Shown here in pieces: positions 44,286 through 53,707 of a stretch of 55,178 nt of DNA. The stretch spans positions 1-55,178 of the forward strand of contig NZ_JABUFE010000015.1 of NCBI RefSeq assembly GCF_013315265.1, read 5' to 3'. Position numbers and translations under genes: made by a program. How positions within the stretch are numbered: the first letter of the stretch is position 1; every line of letters begins with the position of its first letter. Source of the stretch: Parasulfitobacter algicola. GTDB lineage: Bacteria > Pseudomonadota > Alphaproteobacteria > Rhodobacterales > Rhodobacteraceae. The notes under the pieces are model-generated. The model saw only the letters and a list, made by a program, of their open reading frames with translations. It did not search any database and was not told the origin of the DNA.

Positions 44286-45271
44286 GGTATCTGCGCCTGT
44301 TCATCATATTATGTACGCTAACATCTGTGCTGTTTATCGCGTCTTTGCTGGTCGGACCTGCCAATGTTGGCGTATTTGACAGCTTAGCGGCGCTTTGGTC
44401 CGACGATACCAATCCTTTGCAATTGGTCATGTATGAAATTCGTCTGCCACGGGCGATTTTAGCTGTGATGGCAGGGGTATCGCTTGGCCTGTCAGGGGCC
44501 GCTTTGCAGGGGTATTTGCGAAACCCCTTAGCAGAACCGGGTTTAATCGGGGTATCGTCTTCTGCAGCATTGGGAGCTGTCATCGCCCTACAAACCGGCA
44601 TAGCCGCGCAGTTCGCGCTTGGTCTGCCATTGGCTGCATTATCAGGTGCGGTTGTTGCAGTGGTGCTTATTTTATTTTTGGCCGGGCCACGTGGCGGGTC
44701 ATTGACGCTGATCCTGGCAGGCATCGCCATCAGTGCACTGGCAGGGGCTTTGACGTCCTTGGTGTTAAACCTATCGCCAAATCCCTTTGCCGTCAGCGAG
44801 ATCGTCTTTTGGATGATGGGATCGCTGACTGACCGGTCCATGATCCACGTGACGCTGGCCCTGCCCTTTATGATCCTGGGCTGGGTTATGTTGGCGGGTC
44901 TGGGGCGCAGCATGGATGCCCTGACATTAGGTGAGGATGCCGCCGAGTCCATGGGCATACACTTAACACGCGTGCGCTGGCAGTTGATAATCGGCGTGGC
45001 AGCGTCAGTTGGTGCGATGACAGCAGTGGCAGGGGCCATCGGTTTTGTCGGCCTGGTCGTGCCACATATTCTGCGCCGTTTTGTAGGGTCGCGCCCATCA
45101 CACCTGCTGTGGGCATCTGCAATTGGCGGGGCTGCCACGGTGCTGGCAGCTGACATTGCCGTCCGTTTGATCCTGCCTGACCGCGATTTGAAGCTGGGTG
45201 TTGTTATGGCAATTATCGGCGCGCCTTTGTTCTTGCATCTGATCTATCAAAACCGGCGGGATGTCGTATGA
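44282..45271 (+). CDS. btuC: FecCD/BtuC-type ABC permease (329 aa)
   Basis: About ten membrane segments in the BtuC/FecCD pattern: YEIRLPRAILAVMAGVSLGL, SGAALQGYLRNPLAEPGLIG, WMMGSL, GAIGFVGLVVPHILRRFVGS and the C-terminal AIIGAPLFLHLIYQNRR. The start at 44282 (MRYLRL) overlaps the btuF stop by ATGA. Normal length for the family. Confidence 0.94.
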   Translation: MRYLRLFIILCTLTSVLFIASLLVGPANVGVFDSLAALWSDDTNPLQLVMYEIRLPRAILAVMAGVSLGLSGAALQGYLRNPLAEPGLIGVSSSAALGAVIALQTGIAAQFALGLPLAALSGAVVAVVLILFLAGPRGGSLTLILAGIAISALAGALTSLVLNLSPNPFAVSEIVFWMMGSLTDRSMIHVTLALPFMILGWVMLAGLGRSMDALTLGEDAAESMGIHLTRVRWQLIIGVAASVGAMTAVAGAIGFVGLVVPHILRRFVGSRPSHLLWASAIGGAATVLAADIAVRLILPDRDLKLGVVMAIIGAPLFLHLIYQNRRDVV

Positions 45272-46023
45272 CACTGATGTCCTTGGATCGCTTGACTGTC
45301 CTACGTGGCGAATGTCCTGTTGTTGATGATGTTAATTTGACAGTTGAAAAAGGTGATTTTATTGGGCTTTTGGGTCCTAATGGCGCAGGTAAAACCACGC
45401 TTATGCGTGGGGCATTAGGGCTGGTTAAGACTACCGGAGCCAGCTCAATACTAGATATAAAACCTGCCGCTCGCGCCCATCATGTCGCTTGGTTGCCGCA
45501 ATCGCGCGAGATTGCTTGGCCGATCGATGTTGAAACGATTGTCAGCCTGGGCCGTATTCCGCATGGGTCTCAGAAACTAATCACAAATACAGATCGGGCG
45601 GTTGTGGATCGTGCGATCAAACGCTTGGATCTGACGGGTTTTGAACATCGGATCGCAACCAGGTTGTCAGGCGGTGAACAAGCGCGGGTTTTGATCGCGC
45701 GCGCGTTGGCGCAGGACACACCGCTTATTTTGGCAGACGAGGTAACGGCGGGCCTTGACCCAGCCCATCAGATCAGTGTGATGCAGATTTTTCAGAATTT
45801 AGCGGCTGAAGGCAAAGGCATTGTTGCCTCAATTCATGATCTGGGGCTAGCGGCGCGACACTGTACAAGGCTGGTTCTGATGCATCAGGGCAAATTGGTG
45901 GCTGACGGTGCGCCGACGGACGTTTTAACACCTGAAAATGTGAAACAGGTTTTTGGAGTTGAAAGCTATTTCGTGCAAACAGATCATGGGCCGATCTTTC
46001 AACCTGTTGGAATTGTTCGTTGA
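45268..46023 (+). CDS. btuD: Cobalamin/Fe-siderophore-type ABC ATPase (251 aa)
   Basis: Walker A GPNGAGKTT at about 33-41, Q-loop AWLPQSREIAWP, signature LSGGEQARVLIARALA, Walker B PLILADEVTAGLD and H-loop SIHDLG. Overlaps btuC by ATGA. It belongs to the FecE/BtuD/HemV family; together with the riboswitch the corrinoid role is likely. Confidence 0.92.
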   Translation: MTLMSLDRLTVLRGECPVVDDVNLTVEKGDFIGLLGPNGAGKTTLMRGALGLVKTTGASSILDIKPAARAHHVAWLPQSREIAWPIDVETIVSLGRIPHGSQKLITNTDRAVVDRAIKRLDLTGFEHRIATRLSGGEQARVLIARALAQDTPLILADEVTAGLDPAHQISVMQIFQNLAAEGKGIVASIHDLGLAARHCTRLVLMHQGKLVADGAPTDVLTPENVKQVFGVESYFVQTDHGPIFQPVGIVR

Positions 46024-46661
46024 TGCAGGTGACGTTAAATCGCCCTTGGCTTGAAGCCCGGTTTGATACGCCATTGCGTGTCTTAAGCTGGTCAATCAAC
46101 AAGCCCGGATTTACAAAGGCATCGCGCATTCTTTGGCGTGAAGTTCGTAATGCTGATCTGCCGGCTGATCTTGATGTGGATCAGTGGCTTGATGATGAAT
46201 TGCGCAGAACTGACCAAGCGGACGCGGTTGTTCTTTTAACCTCGCGCGAGGTTACCGCATATGTTTTGAAACAAGCAACATGCGCAGATATAATGGCGGT
46301 TTGCCTGGCGACCGTTGGCCTGTCCAACGCAGAGCGCATAGGCTACCGCGTGCCGCGCAACAGTCAGGATTGGGGCACGATCAACGTTGCGGTATCCGTG
46401 GATATTGGCTTAACCAAAGCCGCACAAATCGAAGCTTTGACTATTGCCGCCCAAGCCCGCACTGCGGCTGTTATGAATGCAGGCGTTAAGCTGCCAACAG
46501 GACGCGCGACAGGTACAGGCACTGATTGCATCGCAATGGCTGCGCCGAAGGGTGAGCAACGCTATGCTGGCCTGCATACAGAGATTGGCGAGGCGATTGG
46601 ACGTGCGGTCTATGATGCTGTGGCCGAAGGTGCGCAAGATTGGATAAAGTCACGTGACTGA
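46023..46661 (+). CDS. cbiZ: Adenosylcobinamide amidohydrolase CbiZ (212 aa)
   Basis: Salvage enzyme that cleaves the amide bond in adenosylcobinamide or pseudocobalamin to give adenosylcobyric acid, which can re-enter B12 synthesis (known from Methanosarcina and Rhodobacter sphaeroides). The conserved glycine-rich stretch GRATGTGTDCIAMAAP and VAVSVDIGLTKAAQIEALTI are clear. ATG at 46023 overlaps the btuD stop (TGATG); the extra TTG codon before it is not needed. The ORF ends with an 8-bp overlap onto the next gene. Confidence 0.9.
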   Translation: MQVTLNRPWLEARFDTPLRVLSWSINKPGFTKASRILWREVRNADLPADLDVDQWLDDELRRTDQADAVVLLTSREVTAYVLKQATCADIMAVCLATVGLSNAERIGYRVPRNSQDWGTINVAVSVDIGLTKAAQIEALTIAAQARTAAVMNAGVKLPTGRATGTGTDCIAMAAPKGEQRYAGLHTEIGEAIGRAVYDAVAEGAQDWIKSRD

Positions 46662-47433
46662 CCCTTGGCCAAAACGCATTGTTTGTCTAACCGAAGAAAC
46701 GGTCGAAACGCTTTACTTGCTGGGTGAAGAAGATCGCATAGTCGGGGTAACTGGTTATGCGGTGCGCCCGGCATATGTACGGCGTGAAAAACCACGCATA
46801 TCGGCGTTTACATCTGCAGATATCGCCAAGATTATGGCATTGCAGCCGGATCTTGTGCTGTCATTTTCCGACCTTCAAGCCGATATCGTGGCCGATCTGA
46901 TCCGCCAGGGCGTCGCGATCCATGCCTTTAATCAGCGCAGCATTTCAGGCATTTTTAGCATGATTCATACGGTGGGTGCGCTGGTCGGGCAAGCGGAACG
47001 AGCGCATGATCTTGTGGTAAGCTATGAACGTCGGATCAACGACCTGAAAGCAATCGAACGCCTTAATCAGCCAAAGGTTTATTTTGAGGAGTGGGACGAC
47101 CCACTGATCACCGGAATTGGCTGGGTATCAGAGCTGATTGAAATCGCTGGTGGCGTGGATTGTTTTGCCCATCTGCGCATCGAACAGGGCGCCAAAAACC
47201 GCATTATTTCGCCAGATCAAGTGATTGCAGCTTGTCCTGATGTGATACTCGCGTCTTGGTGCGGTAAAAAAGTGCGCCCTGAAAAGATCGCAGCGCGCGA
47301 CGGTTGGGCTGATATTACCGCCGTTCAGACAGGCCGGATCACAGAAATTAAATCACCACTGATCTTACAACCCGGACCTGCAGCGCTGACAGATGGTTTG
47401 GACGCTATCCACTGGGCCCTTTGGGGCGCTTAA
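46654..47433 (+). CDS. Cobalamin-binding-type protein without signal peptide (259 aa)
   Basis: BtuF-like fold (VCLTEETVETLYLLGEEDRI; GVTGYAVRPAYVRREKPRIS; IMALQPDLVLSFSDLQADIV; PDVILASWCGKKVRPEK), but the chain begins directly with the first strand (GTG ACT GAC, MTDPWPKRIV) and has no hydrophobic leader. It should stay in the cytoplasm or use another export route. It is translationally coupled to cbiZ. A possible role is corrinoid handling or an alternative import component; a missing signal caused by mis-start is unlikely because upstream sequence is cbiZ. Confidence 0.82.
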   Translation: MTDPWPKRIVCLTEETVETLYLLGEEDRIVGVTGYAVRPAYVRREKPRISAFTSADIAKIMALQPDLVLSFSDLQADIVADLIRQGVAIHAFNQRSISGIFSMIHTVGALVGQAERAHDLVVSYERRINDLKAIERLNQPKVYFEEWDDPLITGIGWVSELIEIAGGVDCFAHLRIEQGAKNRIISPDQVIAACPDVILASWCGKKVRPEKIAARDGWADITAVQTGRITEIKSPLILQPGPAALTDGLDAIHWALWGA

Positions 47434-49181
47434 ATATCTGCTGCCAGCATTGCATTTACGGCGCTTGTGATTGTGTCGTTACCGTCACTTTCCGAACCAC
47501 GTGATGCCAATTTAGCTAAGGCTGTCATGCGCAGTTTGCTGTCATCATTCCATACGCGTGTGGTTTCGAATTGAATTGTTTCAACAACGCAACTTCCAAG
47601 CACTTTGCGCACCGCTGCACAGGCTTTATGTGCCCGTTCATAATACGCAACACGCCCCTTTTGTTGCGCATCTACCGGCACCTCAATACCTTCGTTGTTC
47701 AGGCTAAGCAAAACAGTTGGGTTCAGATAATCTGCTTGTGACGACTGGCCTGCCGGGTCTGTGGGATTAAAGGCAAGAGTTGCGCTTAGCTGATATGTTC
47801 CCTGATCGCCCTTGACAGCCTGAACAGTATGAACGGCGCAATCTTTCGCTAAAACTCGCAAGATCAGCTCGCATTCTTTCATCGCCAATTGCCGTGCACG
47901 CGCATTCACATAAAGAAGTTGCAGTTGTTCTGGGGGTAATGCTTCGTCCAAAGATAGAATATCCGATAATTTAAGAGTACGTTCGTACTTAATCATTCTG
48001 GCTGTTGTTAGGATATCAACATCGAAAACCGCATCCGGCTGGTTTTCAGCAACACGATTTTGCGTACCTTGTATCATTCCAGATAATATATCGGGTGCTG
48101 TATTACTACCGGTAGCCCTACCTAATAAATCGGCATAAGCTTCAAGGCCAAGCTGTGTTGCTTCTTCAGGGCTTGTGCTGATGTAAGACATATCACCAGA
48201 TGTCACACGCACAGTTTGACCAGTCAGAGGCGTATAGCTAATCCGTTGTTCATCTGTTTCTGGCACTGAGCCAACCAGAACGTGGCTCGTATTGTCCAGA
48301 CCAATTAACTCGGCTTCGCTGCTAATGCCAAATGTATTCTGGAACCACGCCTCATAAGAAAAATATGCCAATTGCCTTACATTAAATCTGTCCTGTGCAC
48401 TTTTTTCAGCGGACACGCGCAGTTCTGGCGTTAATGTCGTCAGATCAAGCGTATCTGGCACATTACGAGGATTTCGGGTGGGGGCAAGGCAGTCAGGATT
48501 TTGTCTTGCGTCCATCATCTGAAGCTGAACATTTTCATCTAGTCCGACAACACCTGCTGGACCGTAAGACAAGACAGCAACATTCGCAATTCTGGTTTTA
48601 GGGGCAGTATGAATGTTCCATACTACACCAGACTGATAGCTTTGCAGAACAAGATAAATAATGTTGGTTTCATCTGTTATCGCAACATCGACAACAGTCA
48701 ACGCATCGGGGTCAATTGCTGCGTCCAGTGGTTTTGCTTCAAATGGTTTCGCATTGTTAAAACTGATCCAACTGATCAAAGAACTGATCATATCGTGTTC
48801 TGTTGCAGCATGAAAATTAGTTGCGGTCTGACCTGTTCCGATGTGCACATTGGCCAGTGTCATTCCGCCACTCACAGGTGCAAACTGGCAGTTTTCAACT
48901 TGATCAACAACGTCAAATCCAGCCAGATTGTTCTCCGTGCCAGGCAGTTCAAAATTACTGAAAATCTCATTGGCAAAATATGACTTTTTATTTAGCGCCA
49001 TGACGACAAAGGGTGGCGCCTGCAAACCTGCTGTGTCAGAGATTATCGCCTCCGCTGCAGTTTCCATTCCAGAAAATTCAGGTGGCATATCACTGTTGGC
49101 AGGGCCAGTGTTCAGTAAGTCGTAGTGAAACACCACATAAACACCAACAAGAACGACAAAAATAGCAGCCAGTTTTCCCAC
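47430..49181 (-). CDS. Large membrane-anchored protein of unknown function (583 aa)
   Basis: I do not recognise a family. The N-terminus has one hydrophobic segment (LAAIFVVLVGVYVVFHY) that could be an anchor or uncleaved signal. The remainder is hydrophilic and acidic, periplasmic by prediction. Repeated Cys occur (VENCQFAPV, QNPDCLAPT, MKECELILRVLAKDCAV, HKACAAVRKVLGSCVVE), often in pairs, suggesting disulphides outside the cytoplasm. The start is GTG at 49181 behind AAGGAC. It overlaps the convergent binding-protein gene by 4 bp and lies 90 bp downstream of hemE on the same strand. Confidence 0.75.
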   Translation of the reverse strand: MGKLAAIFVVLVGVYVVFHYDLLNTGPANSDMPPEFSGMETAAEAIISDTAGLQAPPFVVMALNKKSYFANEIFSNFELPGTENNLAGFDVVDQVENCQFAPVSGGMTLANVHIGTGQTATNFHAATEHDMISSLISWISFNNAKPFEAKPLDAAIDPDALTVVDVAITDETNIIYLVLQSYQSGVVWNIHTAPKTRIANVAVLSYGPAGVVGLDENVQLQMMDARQNPDCLAPTRNPRNVPDTLDLTTLTPELRVSAEKSAQDRFNVRQLAYFSYEAWFQNTFGISSEAELIGLDNTSHVLVGSVPETDEQRISYTPLTGQTVRVTSGDMSYISTSPEEATQLGLEAYADLLGRATGSNTAPDILSGMIQGTQNRVAENQPDAVFDVDILTTARMIKYERTLKLSDILSLDEALPPEQLQLLYVNARARQLAMKECELILRVLAKDCAVHTVQAVKGDQGTYQLSATLAFNPTDPAGQSSQADYLNPTVLLSLNNEGIEVPVDAQQKGRVAYYERAHKACAAVRKVLGSCVVETIQFETTRVWNDDSKLRMTALAKLASRGSESDGNDTITSAVNAMLAADI

Positions 49182-49271
49182 GACAACAGTCCTTTTACAG
49201 TCAGTGACTAAGATATGTGTGTAACATGTTTTAAGGCGAAAATATGCAAGCAGTGCGATAGAGTTCAGGCA

Positions 49272-50303
49272 TTATGATCGAACTGTGTCAACCATCAGCT
49301 GTACGTTTTCAGGATCCGCATCGGGCGTAATCCCATGTCCAAGATTAAAAATATGCGGTCCGCCAGAAAACGCTTTCACAATTTCACGGGTTTCGTCAAC
49401 CAGCGCCTGACCGCCAGTCACCATGTGTGATGATGCCAGATTACCTTGCACGCAGCCATCAGATTGAACATGCGTTGCCGACCATGTGGCCGAAACAGAA
49501 TTATCAAGCGCCACGCAATCCGCACCAGTTGCCTTTGCAAATCCGATATATTTGTCACCAGCTTCACGCGGGAATGCGATAATCGGCACATCAGGGTGTT
49601 TTGCCTTCAGCGCACTTATAATTCGCTTTGCAGGGGCCAGCGCATATTTGTCGAAATCATCGCCTTTCAATGACCCTGCCCAACTGTCAAACAACTTCAC
49701 AGTTTCCGCGCCTGCCTCAATTTGCATTGATAGATAGGCAATTGTAGACTCGGTCAAAAGATCCATTAGCGCATCAAAAACGGGTTGGTTTTCCTGCTTT
49801 AACGCATGTGCTGGACCTTGATCAGGCGTACCTCGACCCGCGATCATATAGGTGGCGACTGTCCATGGGGCGCCTGCAAATCCGATCAAAGCCGTCTCCT
49901 GCGGCAATTCCCGCGTCAAAATACGCAAGGTTTCATAGATAGGCGCAAGATGGTCGTGAATATCATCGGCACCTTTCAGTTTATCTAAATCAGCTTGTGA
50001 CGTGACAGTGGATAATCGCGGACCTTCGCCCGTGACAAACCACAAGTCAGCCCCAAGCGCGTCTGGAATTAACAAAATGTCTGCAAACATAATGGCTGCA
50101 TCGAATCCATATCTTCGGATCGGCTGCAATGTGACTTCGGCTGCCAATTCAGAGTTATAGCATAAAGACAAAAAATCCCCGGCCTGCGCCCGTGTGGCGC
50201 GATATTCCGGCAGGTATCGCCCGGCTTGGCGCATCATCCAAATCGGCGGTATGGCCTGTGTTTCACCGGCCAATGCCCGCAAGAGTTTCTTTTGTTCAGC
50301 CAT
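49272..50303 (-). CDS. hemE: Uroporphyrinogen decarboxylase HemE (343 aa)
   Basis: Decarboxylates uroporphyrinogen III to coproporphyrinogen III in heme synthesis. The signature [17 protein letters not shown] near the N-terminus, [17 protein letters not shown] and [17 protein letters not shown] are present. The start [10 protein letters not shown] at 50303 follows GGGAGATTGGC; the longer frame to 50348 would run into the shared regulatory region. It is divergent from hemC. Confidence 0.97.
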   Translation of the reverse strand: MAEQKKLLRALAGETQAIPPIWMMRQAGRYLPEYRATRAQAGDFLSLCYNSELAAEVTLQPIRRYGFDAAIMFADILLIPDALGADLWFVTGEGPRLSTVTSQADLDKLKGADDIHDHLAPIYETLRILTRELPQETALIGFAGAPWTVATYMIAGRGTPDQGPAHALKQENQPVFDALMDLLTESTIAYLSMQIEAGAETVKLFDSWAGSLKGDDFDKYALAPAKRIISALKAKHPDVPIIAFPREAGDKYIGFAKATGADCVALDNSVSATWSATHVQSDGCVQGNLASSHMVTGGQALVDETREIVKAFSGGPHIFNLGHGITPDADPENVQLMVDTVRS

Positions 50304-50366
50304 GCCAATCTCCCTCAGTCGACCCTGTTGGTCGGTTGTCTGACACAAGATGTCAAGACAGCCAGT

Positions 50367-50384
50367 TGTCAGGCGTGCCTGACA
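50367..50384. promoter_or_regulatory. TGT-N12-ACA palindrome in the hemE-hemC promoter region
   Basis: TGTCAGGCGTGCCTGACA is an 18-bp perfect inverted repeat (8-bp arms, 2-bp spacer). It matches the PpsR/CrtJ operator form TGT-N12-ACA exactly. PpsR/CrtJ is known to control hem genes in Rhodobacter. A second, looser repeat TGACA-N5-TGTCA lies at 50341-50355. The identity of the binding protein is inferred. Confidence 0.6.
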
Positions 50385-50400
50385 TGTCTAAAGAAAACAA

Positions 50401-51351
50401 ATGACTATTGTTCTTCCCACCCCGACGACGCCCCTAAAAATCGGTACACGCGGTTCGCCTTTGGCATTGGCGCAAGCGCATGAAACGCGCCGTCGGCTGA
50501 TGATCGCTTTTGATTTGCCACAAGACGCGTTCAAGATTTGTGTGATCAAAACCACTGGCGACCGTATTCTGGATCGCCCGCTAAAAGAAATCGGCGGCAA
50601 GGGCCTGTTCACCCGCGAGATCGAAGAAGATCTTCTGTCAGGTAAAATTGATATTGCCGTACATTCGATGAAAGATATGCCCGTCGACCAGCCTGGTGGC
50701 TTATTACTAGATACATATTTGCCGCGCGAAGATGTCAACGACGCTTTTGTGTCTTTGCAGATGCAGTCGGTATCGGATTTGCCACAAGGCGCAGTGGTCG
50801 GAACGTCTAGTCTGCGGCGCAAAGCGCAGTTGCTGAACCGTCGCCCCGATCTACAAATTGTAGAATTTCGAGGCAATGTACAAACACGATTGAAAAAATT
50901 GCAGGACGGCGTTGCCCAAGCGACGTTCCTTGCAATGGCTGGTCTGAAGCGTCTGCATGTGCAGAACGATGTGCCGCATGCGGCGATCCCGTCCGATGTG
51001 ATGCTGCCGGCCGTGGCACAAGGGGCCATTGGCATCGAACGACGCGCCGATGACAACCAGACTGCCGCGATGCTTGAGACGATACATGACACTCCAACAG
51101 GTCAGCGACTTGCCGCTGAACGTGCTTTTCTGGCCGCGTTGGATGGATCGTGCGAAACACCCATTGCAGGGCTGGCCGTGCTTAATGGCAAAACACTGCA
51201 TTTACAGGGCGAAATTCTGCGAACCGATGGATCAGAGCGGATTTATGATCAAAGCACCGCCCCGATCGAGGACGCCGCTGAAATGGGAAAAGCGCTGGCA
51301 CATGATTTACTGTCGCAAGCCGCCCCTGATTTCTTTGACTGGTGCACTTAA
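50401..51351 (+). CDS. hemC: Porphobilinogen deaminase HemC (316 aa)
   Basis: Polymerises four porphobilinogens into hydroxymethylbilane. The N-terminal IGTRGSPLALAQAHETRRRL, HSMKDMPVDQP, VVGTSSLRRKAQLLNRRPDL, FRGNVQTRLKKLQDG and the cofactor-binding Cys in LDGSCETPIAGLAV are all present. The product feeds both heme and siroheme routes. Divergent from hemE across 97 bp with the palindrome described above. Confidence 0.97.
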   Translation: MTIVLPTPTTPLKIGTRGSPLALAQAHETRRRLMIAFDLPQDAFKICVIKTTGDRILDRPLKEIGGKGLFTREIEEDLLSGKIDIAVHSMKDMPVDQPGGLLLDTYLPREDVNDAFVSLQMQSVSDLPQGAVVGTSSLRRKAQLLNRRPDLQIVEFRGNVQTRLKKLQDGVAQATFLAMAGLKRLHVQNDVPHAAIPSDVMLPAVAQGAIGIERRADDNQTAAMLETIHDTPTGQRLAAERAFLAALDGSCETPIAGLAVLNGKTLHLQGEILRTDGSERIYDQSTAPIEDAAEMGKALAHDLLSQAAPDFFDWCT

Positions 51352-51406
51352 ACCAGATTTACGCTTGACGGACCGCGCCCCCCCTTATAGAGCATGCTTC
51401 GCTTTT

Positions 51407-51483
51407 GGCGGAGTAGCTCAGGTGGTTAGAGCAGCGGAATCATAATCCGCGTGTCGGGGGTTCAAGTCCCTCCTCCGCTACCA
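51407..51483 (+). tRNA. tRNA with anticodon CAT, probably elongator tRNA-Met
   Basis: A 77-nt cloverleaf: acceptor arm GGCGGAG/CTCCGCT (first pair G-U), D-arm GCTC..GAGC, anticodon arm GCGGA-ATCATAA-TCCGC with anticodon CAT, T-loop TTCAAGT and encoded CCA. Sequence and CAT anticodon fit elongator Met of Rhodobacteraceae; tRNA-Ile2 (lysidine-modified CAT) is the alternative. Confidence 0.92.
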
Positions 51484-51861
51484 AAAAACTTTGTTATTCA
51501 TATAATTAAACGTGATCTAGTCTGCTTGCGTAGTATTTATTTTTCGCAAGTGAACCAGAACGGTATTCTTGCAGAAAGACCGCATTCAACGATTAGAAAT
51601 TGTTGAATTTCAAAAAAGAACAGAAGGTTTCTGTCGTAACACCAATATAGCTTATGGATCAGACCCAACAGCAGTGTACTCTAAGTAAGCCTCAAATTTC
51701 GTAGCTTTCCTACCTGTCTCACAAGGGCATATTGTGAATGGATGGCCTGTCTGTGGAACATGCTGCAATCGATCTAATGGCGGCTGAGAGCCCCAAAGTG
51801 GACGTGTCGCGGTTTGATGCGGCTCCTTTGATAGCATTTACTGCAACAAAGGAGACTGACT
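51484..51861. other. AT-rich stretch without a gene after the tRNA
   Basis: No coding region is recognised. It separates the tRNA from the IS3 remnants and may contain the worn left end of that element. Confidence 0.5.
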
Positions 51862-52060
51862 ATGGGACTGAAACGGACGGACGCATTCCGCTAGGATGCG
51901 GTGCGTATCGCTCTAACCAGTGGGCTAACGCGTAAGCAGGTCGCTGACGATCTGGGTGTTGGCATGTCGACACTGAACAAGTGGATCACGGCACACCGAG
52001 GCACTGATGTGGTGTCAAAAGAGGATTTGGACCTCGCCAAAGAGAATGATAGACTTCTAT
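51862..52060 (+). pseudogene. IS3-family orfA remnant
   Basis: Reads MGLKRTDAFR, stop, DAVRIALTSGLTRKQVADDL, GVGMSTLNKWITAHRGTDVV, SKEDLDLAKENDRLL. This is the helix-turn-helix OrfA of an IS3 element. The TAG at 51892-51894 replaces an expected CAG (Gln). The frame is cut at about 52060, where the inverted-repeat end of a second IS begins, so the orfB part is missing on this side. Confidence 0.82.
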
Positions 52061-52137
52061 GTGTCTGTCCGTCGTCAGATAATTTGGGACATCTGAGCGG
52101 TTTTTGATTGGAGGCTCTGGCTCATCCTTGATTGATT

Positions 52138-53154
52138 TTATGCGTTTTCAGTTTTGTGGCGCAAGCGCCGTTTATTCATGGTTTTTCGTTTGATCTCCTC
52201 TCGCTGTTTCAGGATTTGTTCTGCCCGTCCGAAGTAGACATCGGCGGGTGTCAGGTTGCCCAGGCTCTCATGGTACCTTTGGTTCTTGTTGTATTCGACG
52301 AAGGCTTTGATCTGAGCTTCTAGGTCGCCGGGCAGGAAGTAATGTTTCAGTAAGACGCGGTTCTTCATCGTTTGATGCCAGCGTTCAATCTTGCCCTGGG
52401 TTGAGGATGGAACGGCACCCCACGAACGTGATCCATACCCTTGTCTTCAAGATAATCGGCCAGATCCCCCGCGATGTATGACGACCCGTTGTCACTCAGC
52501 AGCCTGGGTTTGGTTGCCACAGTGACGCTTTCACACCCCGATGCCGCCAATGCCAGATCAAGCGTGTCAGTCACATCCTGAGCTTTCATCGTGGTGCACA
52601 GCTTCCATGCGATGGTTCAGCATCTGGCCGCTATCGGTCCGAGGCCGATGCCGGACGCGGCTGTCGTCATCCAGGATCGTGCTGAGATAAAACCAACCCC
52701 ATCCGATGACCTTGAGATACGTGAAGTCAGTCTGCCAAAGCTCGTTTGTTCGCGCGGTCTTATCCTTGAACTCGTTGCCCGCCTTGATCACGATATGCCT
52801 TGGTGCTGTGATCAGGTCTTCAGCTTTCAAGATTCGGTAAGCCGATGATTCCGAGATAAAATACTGCTTCTCGTTAGTGTACTTCACTGCCAGTTCACGG
52901 GGCATCAGTTCCTGGTTCTCTAGGGCAAAATCGATGAAGGCCTCTCGCGTCTCATCCGGAATGCGGTTCCACACGGACCGTGGGCACGGTGCCGTATCTT
53001 CCAGCGCATCGACGCCACCTGCCGACCACAGATCATACCAACGGTAATAGGTCGTTCTGGGAATGCCGATTGCCTCCAGTGTCCGGCGTGTCGGCAGATG
53101 CGAGGCTTCCACCGTGCGGATGATCTCAAGTTTCTCTGAACCGGGGTATCTCAT
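52138..53154 (-). pseudogene. IS3-family transposase OrfB (DDE integrase), frameshifted
   Basis: Begins MRYPGSEKLEIIRTVEASHL, then RNELWQTDFTYLKV-like ARTNELWQTDFTYLKVIGWG with the first Asp, LSDNGSSYIAGDLADYLEDK with the second Asp, and ends LGNLTPADVYFGRAEQILKQ. After ILDDDSR an insertion of about 40 bp disrupts the normal IAWKLCTTM continuation, and a second shift follows VPFHPQ, where the DDE Glu region (IERWHQTLKNR) is expected. At least two frameshifts make it inactive. Confidence 0.85.
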
Positions 53155-53219
53155 CCCTCGTACTCGTCGCCAATGGTCGCTTGGACCAGTGGCGCAACCA
53201 TAGGCGACCCCCGAGCATG

Positions 53220-53550
53220 CTTTTTTTGAGCAAACGGTTCTCTAGGGTCAGATCGGCAACCACTTCTTTCAAAGCAGCCGATTCAGAGCGCAGTTCCTTA
53301 ACTTCAGGGCTCGTCGCCTGTCGTGCAGTATCACCTACAAAGCGTTGCTTACATGCTTCCAGAAACTCCTTCGACCAAGAGTAATAAAGGCTCTCGCTGA
53401 TCCCCTCGCGGCAATGCTTTCCTCGCCCCGCATGCCCGCCAAAACGATGCGGATCTTTTCCTCGGTTGCATGTAGGCGGCGCGTTTTGCGGCGAATATTC
53501 TTCAACAACTTGTCAGCAGCGTCTTTCGATGTTCCGGATTTCTTGTTCAT
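53220..53550 (-). pseudogene. IS3-family OrfA, frameshifted
   Basis: Begins MNKKSGTSKDAADKLLKNIR, then RLHATEEKIRIVLAGMRGEE. A few bases are missing after EESIA (about 53415), after which the second frame continues HCREGISESLYYSWSKEFLE, then ATSPEVKELRSESAALKEVV, then ADLTLENRLLKK. The helix-turn-helix and leucine-zipper parts are otherwise recognisable. Confidence 0.82.
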
Positions 53551-53707
53551 CTTCGCTCCATATAGGCTACGATGAACCAGAAATCCTCCGTTACGAAAAC
53601 CTCAAATCTGTCCCACAAGCGCTGACGTTAGACAAGCGCGATTTGCAAAACTTACAAGGGCACAAGGTCCAGGTATCGTTAATAATCAATCCACAGCAAC
53701 GCGGTTA

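Larger units (their letters stand above)
52066..53634 (-). mobile_element. Degenerate IS3-family insertion sequence (about 1.57 kb)
   Basis: The ends are imperfect inverted repeats. The left end reads TGTC-NNN-CGTCAG-N7-GGGACA-NN-TGAG; the right end on the other strand reads TGTC-TAA-CGTCAG-N7-GGGACA-GAT-TTGAGG. Both orfA and orfB lie between them on the minus strand and both are frameshifted. I found no target-site duplication: the flanks read GTGTC and AGCGC. The left flank is the orfA remnant of another IS3, and the right flank is the toxin fragment, which points to insertion followed by rearrangement. Confidence 0.8.

Noticed and set aside
44074-45156. Long minus-strand open frame (360 codons)
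   Set aside because: It is antisense to the btuC permease gene; composition (Pro/Thr/Ala/Arg-rich) is what the complement of a hydrophobic gene gives, and no family is seen.
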